Of a DNA stretch of 39,444 nt, positions 39,373 through 39,444 are shown one piece after another. Numbering within the stretch: position 1 is the first letter of the stretch; each line of letters opens with the position of its first letter. The notes beneath the pieces are model-generated. The model was not told the DNA's origin, did not search any database, and saw only the letters and a list, made by a program, of their open reading frames with translations. Origin of the DNA: Rhizobium sp. CF122 (lineage in GTDB: Bacteria; Pseudomonadota; Alphaproteobacteria; Rhizobiales; Rhizobiaceae); contig NZ_AKKA01000122.1 of NCBI RefSeq assembly GCF_000282035.1, positions 1-39,444 of the forward strand, in the 5' to 3' direction. The position numbers and the translations under genes are program-made.

Positions 39373-39444
39373 ATCGGGTAGGAGGGAGCCTTGCGGCGTC
39401 CCTCCTCCCACACCACCGTGCGAACGGTTCCGTACACGGCGGTT
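39373..39444 (-). mobile_element. 3' end (domains V and VI) of a group II intron, rest beyond window
   Basis: Read on the minus strand, 39443-39412 folds as a domain V. ACCGCCGTG pairs with CACGGTGGT over 9 bp, with a small upper stem and a side bulge; it has a CGC-type catalytic triad position. Next, 39409-39373 folds as domain VI. AGGAGGGA pairs with TCCCTCCT around an inner GCC/GGC stem with GCAA loop, and GGG pairs with CCC below. A single unpaired A (39379) between the two stems is the expected branch point, 7 nt from the end CCCGAT. The intron's reverse transcriptase gene would lie to the right, outside the window. Confidence 0.82.

Overview
The window is about 60% GC and almost fully packed with bacterial genes. 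Their families point to the Rhizobiaceae (Alphaproteobacteria), most likely the Rhizobium/Sinorhizobium/Ensifer group. The indicators are the CUT2 sugar ABC operon with a LacI regulator, xylA-xylB with its own LacI gene, two class III nucleotide cyclases, the gltX-lysS pair, DUF1328 and DUF1345 genes, and a mosaic palindromic intergenic repeat. The genus is my inference; no rRNA or marker search could be run. I see no tRNA, rRNA or CRISPR array, and no gene-free gap longer than 300 bp.

Layout. 1-1716: a Gfo/Idh/MocA oxidoreductase (cut by the left edge) and a sugar phosphate isomerase/epimerase-like protein, minus strand. 2009-3784: a plus-strand cyclase with TolB-like and TPR regions that lacks the usual catalytic Arg. 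3849-8694: a ribose-type sugar ABC operon (minus) with a divergent LacI gene and twin operators between them. 8786-10594: a cupin, a 72-aa unknown, a 67-bp broken copy of part of xylA, and an exported phosphodiester glycosidase-like protein. 10756-14602: lacI-xylB-xylA for D-xylose use. 14749-18381: an EmrAB-type efflux pair with a divergent TetR repressor and two operators. 18475-19311: a TerC-family membrane protein behind a long hairpin that contains its ribosome binding site. 19470-22669: glutathione peroxidase, a DUF4239 membrane protein, and an aldo/keto reductase divergent from a TetR gene with clear operators and a promoter. 22779-27704: an SLC13-type permease, then gltX and lysS. 27772-28476: a membrane-anchored unknown. 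28658-35266: a LysR regulator and a polyamine (YdcSTUV-type) ABC transporter ending in a gamma-aminobutyraldehyde dehydrogenase. 35402-37526: a 57-aa DUF1328 protein, a second cyclase and a DUF1345 protein. 37592-39372: a divergent SDR/amidohydrolase pair that fits L-fucose-type sugar acid catabolism. 39373-39444: the 3' end of a group II intron on the minus strand, starting directly after the amidohydrolase stop codon.

How it works together. Much of the window is plant- or soil-derived carbon and nitrogen uptake: an unknown sugar, xylose, a polyamine and probably L-fucose. Each system has its own local regulator and, in several cases, visible operator palindromes. Between these lie housekeeping genes (gltX, lysS) and stress genes (glutathione peroxidase, DUF1328, EmrAB). 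The most unusual signals are the TerC leader hairpin, the group II intron end, the xylA fragment, and the cyclase with Ser in place of its transition-state Arg.
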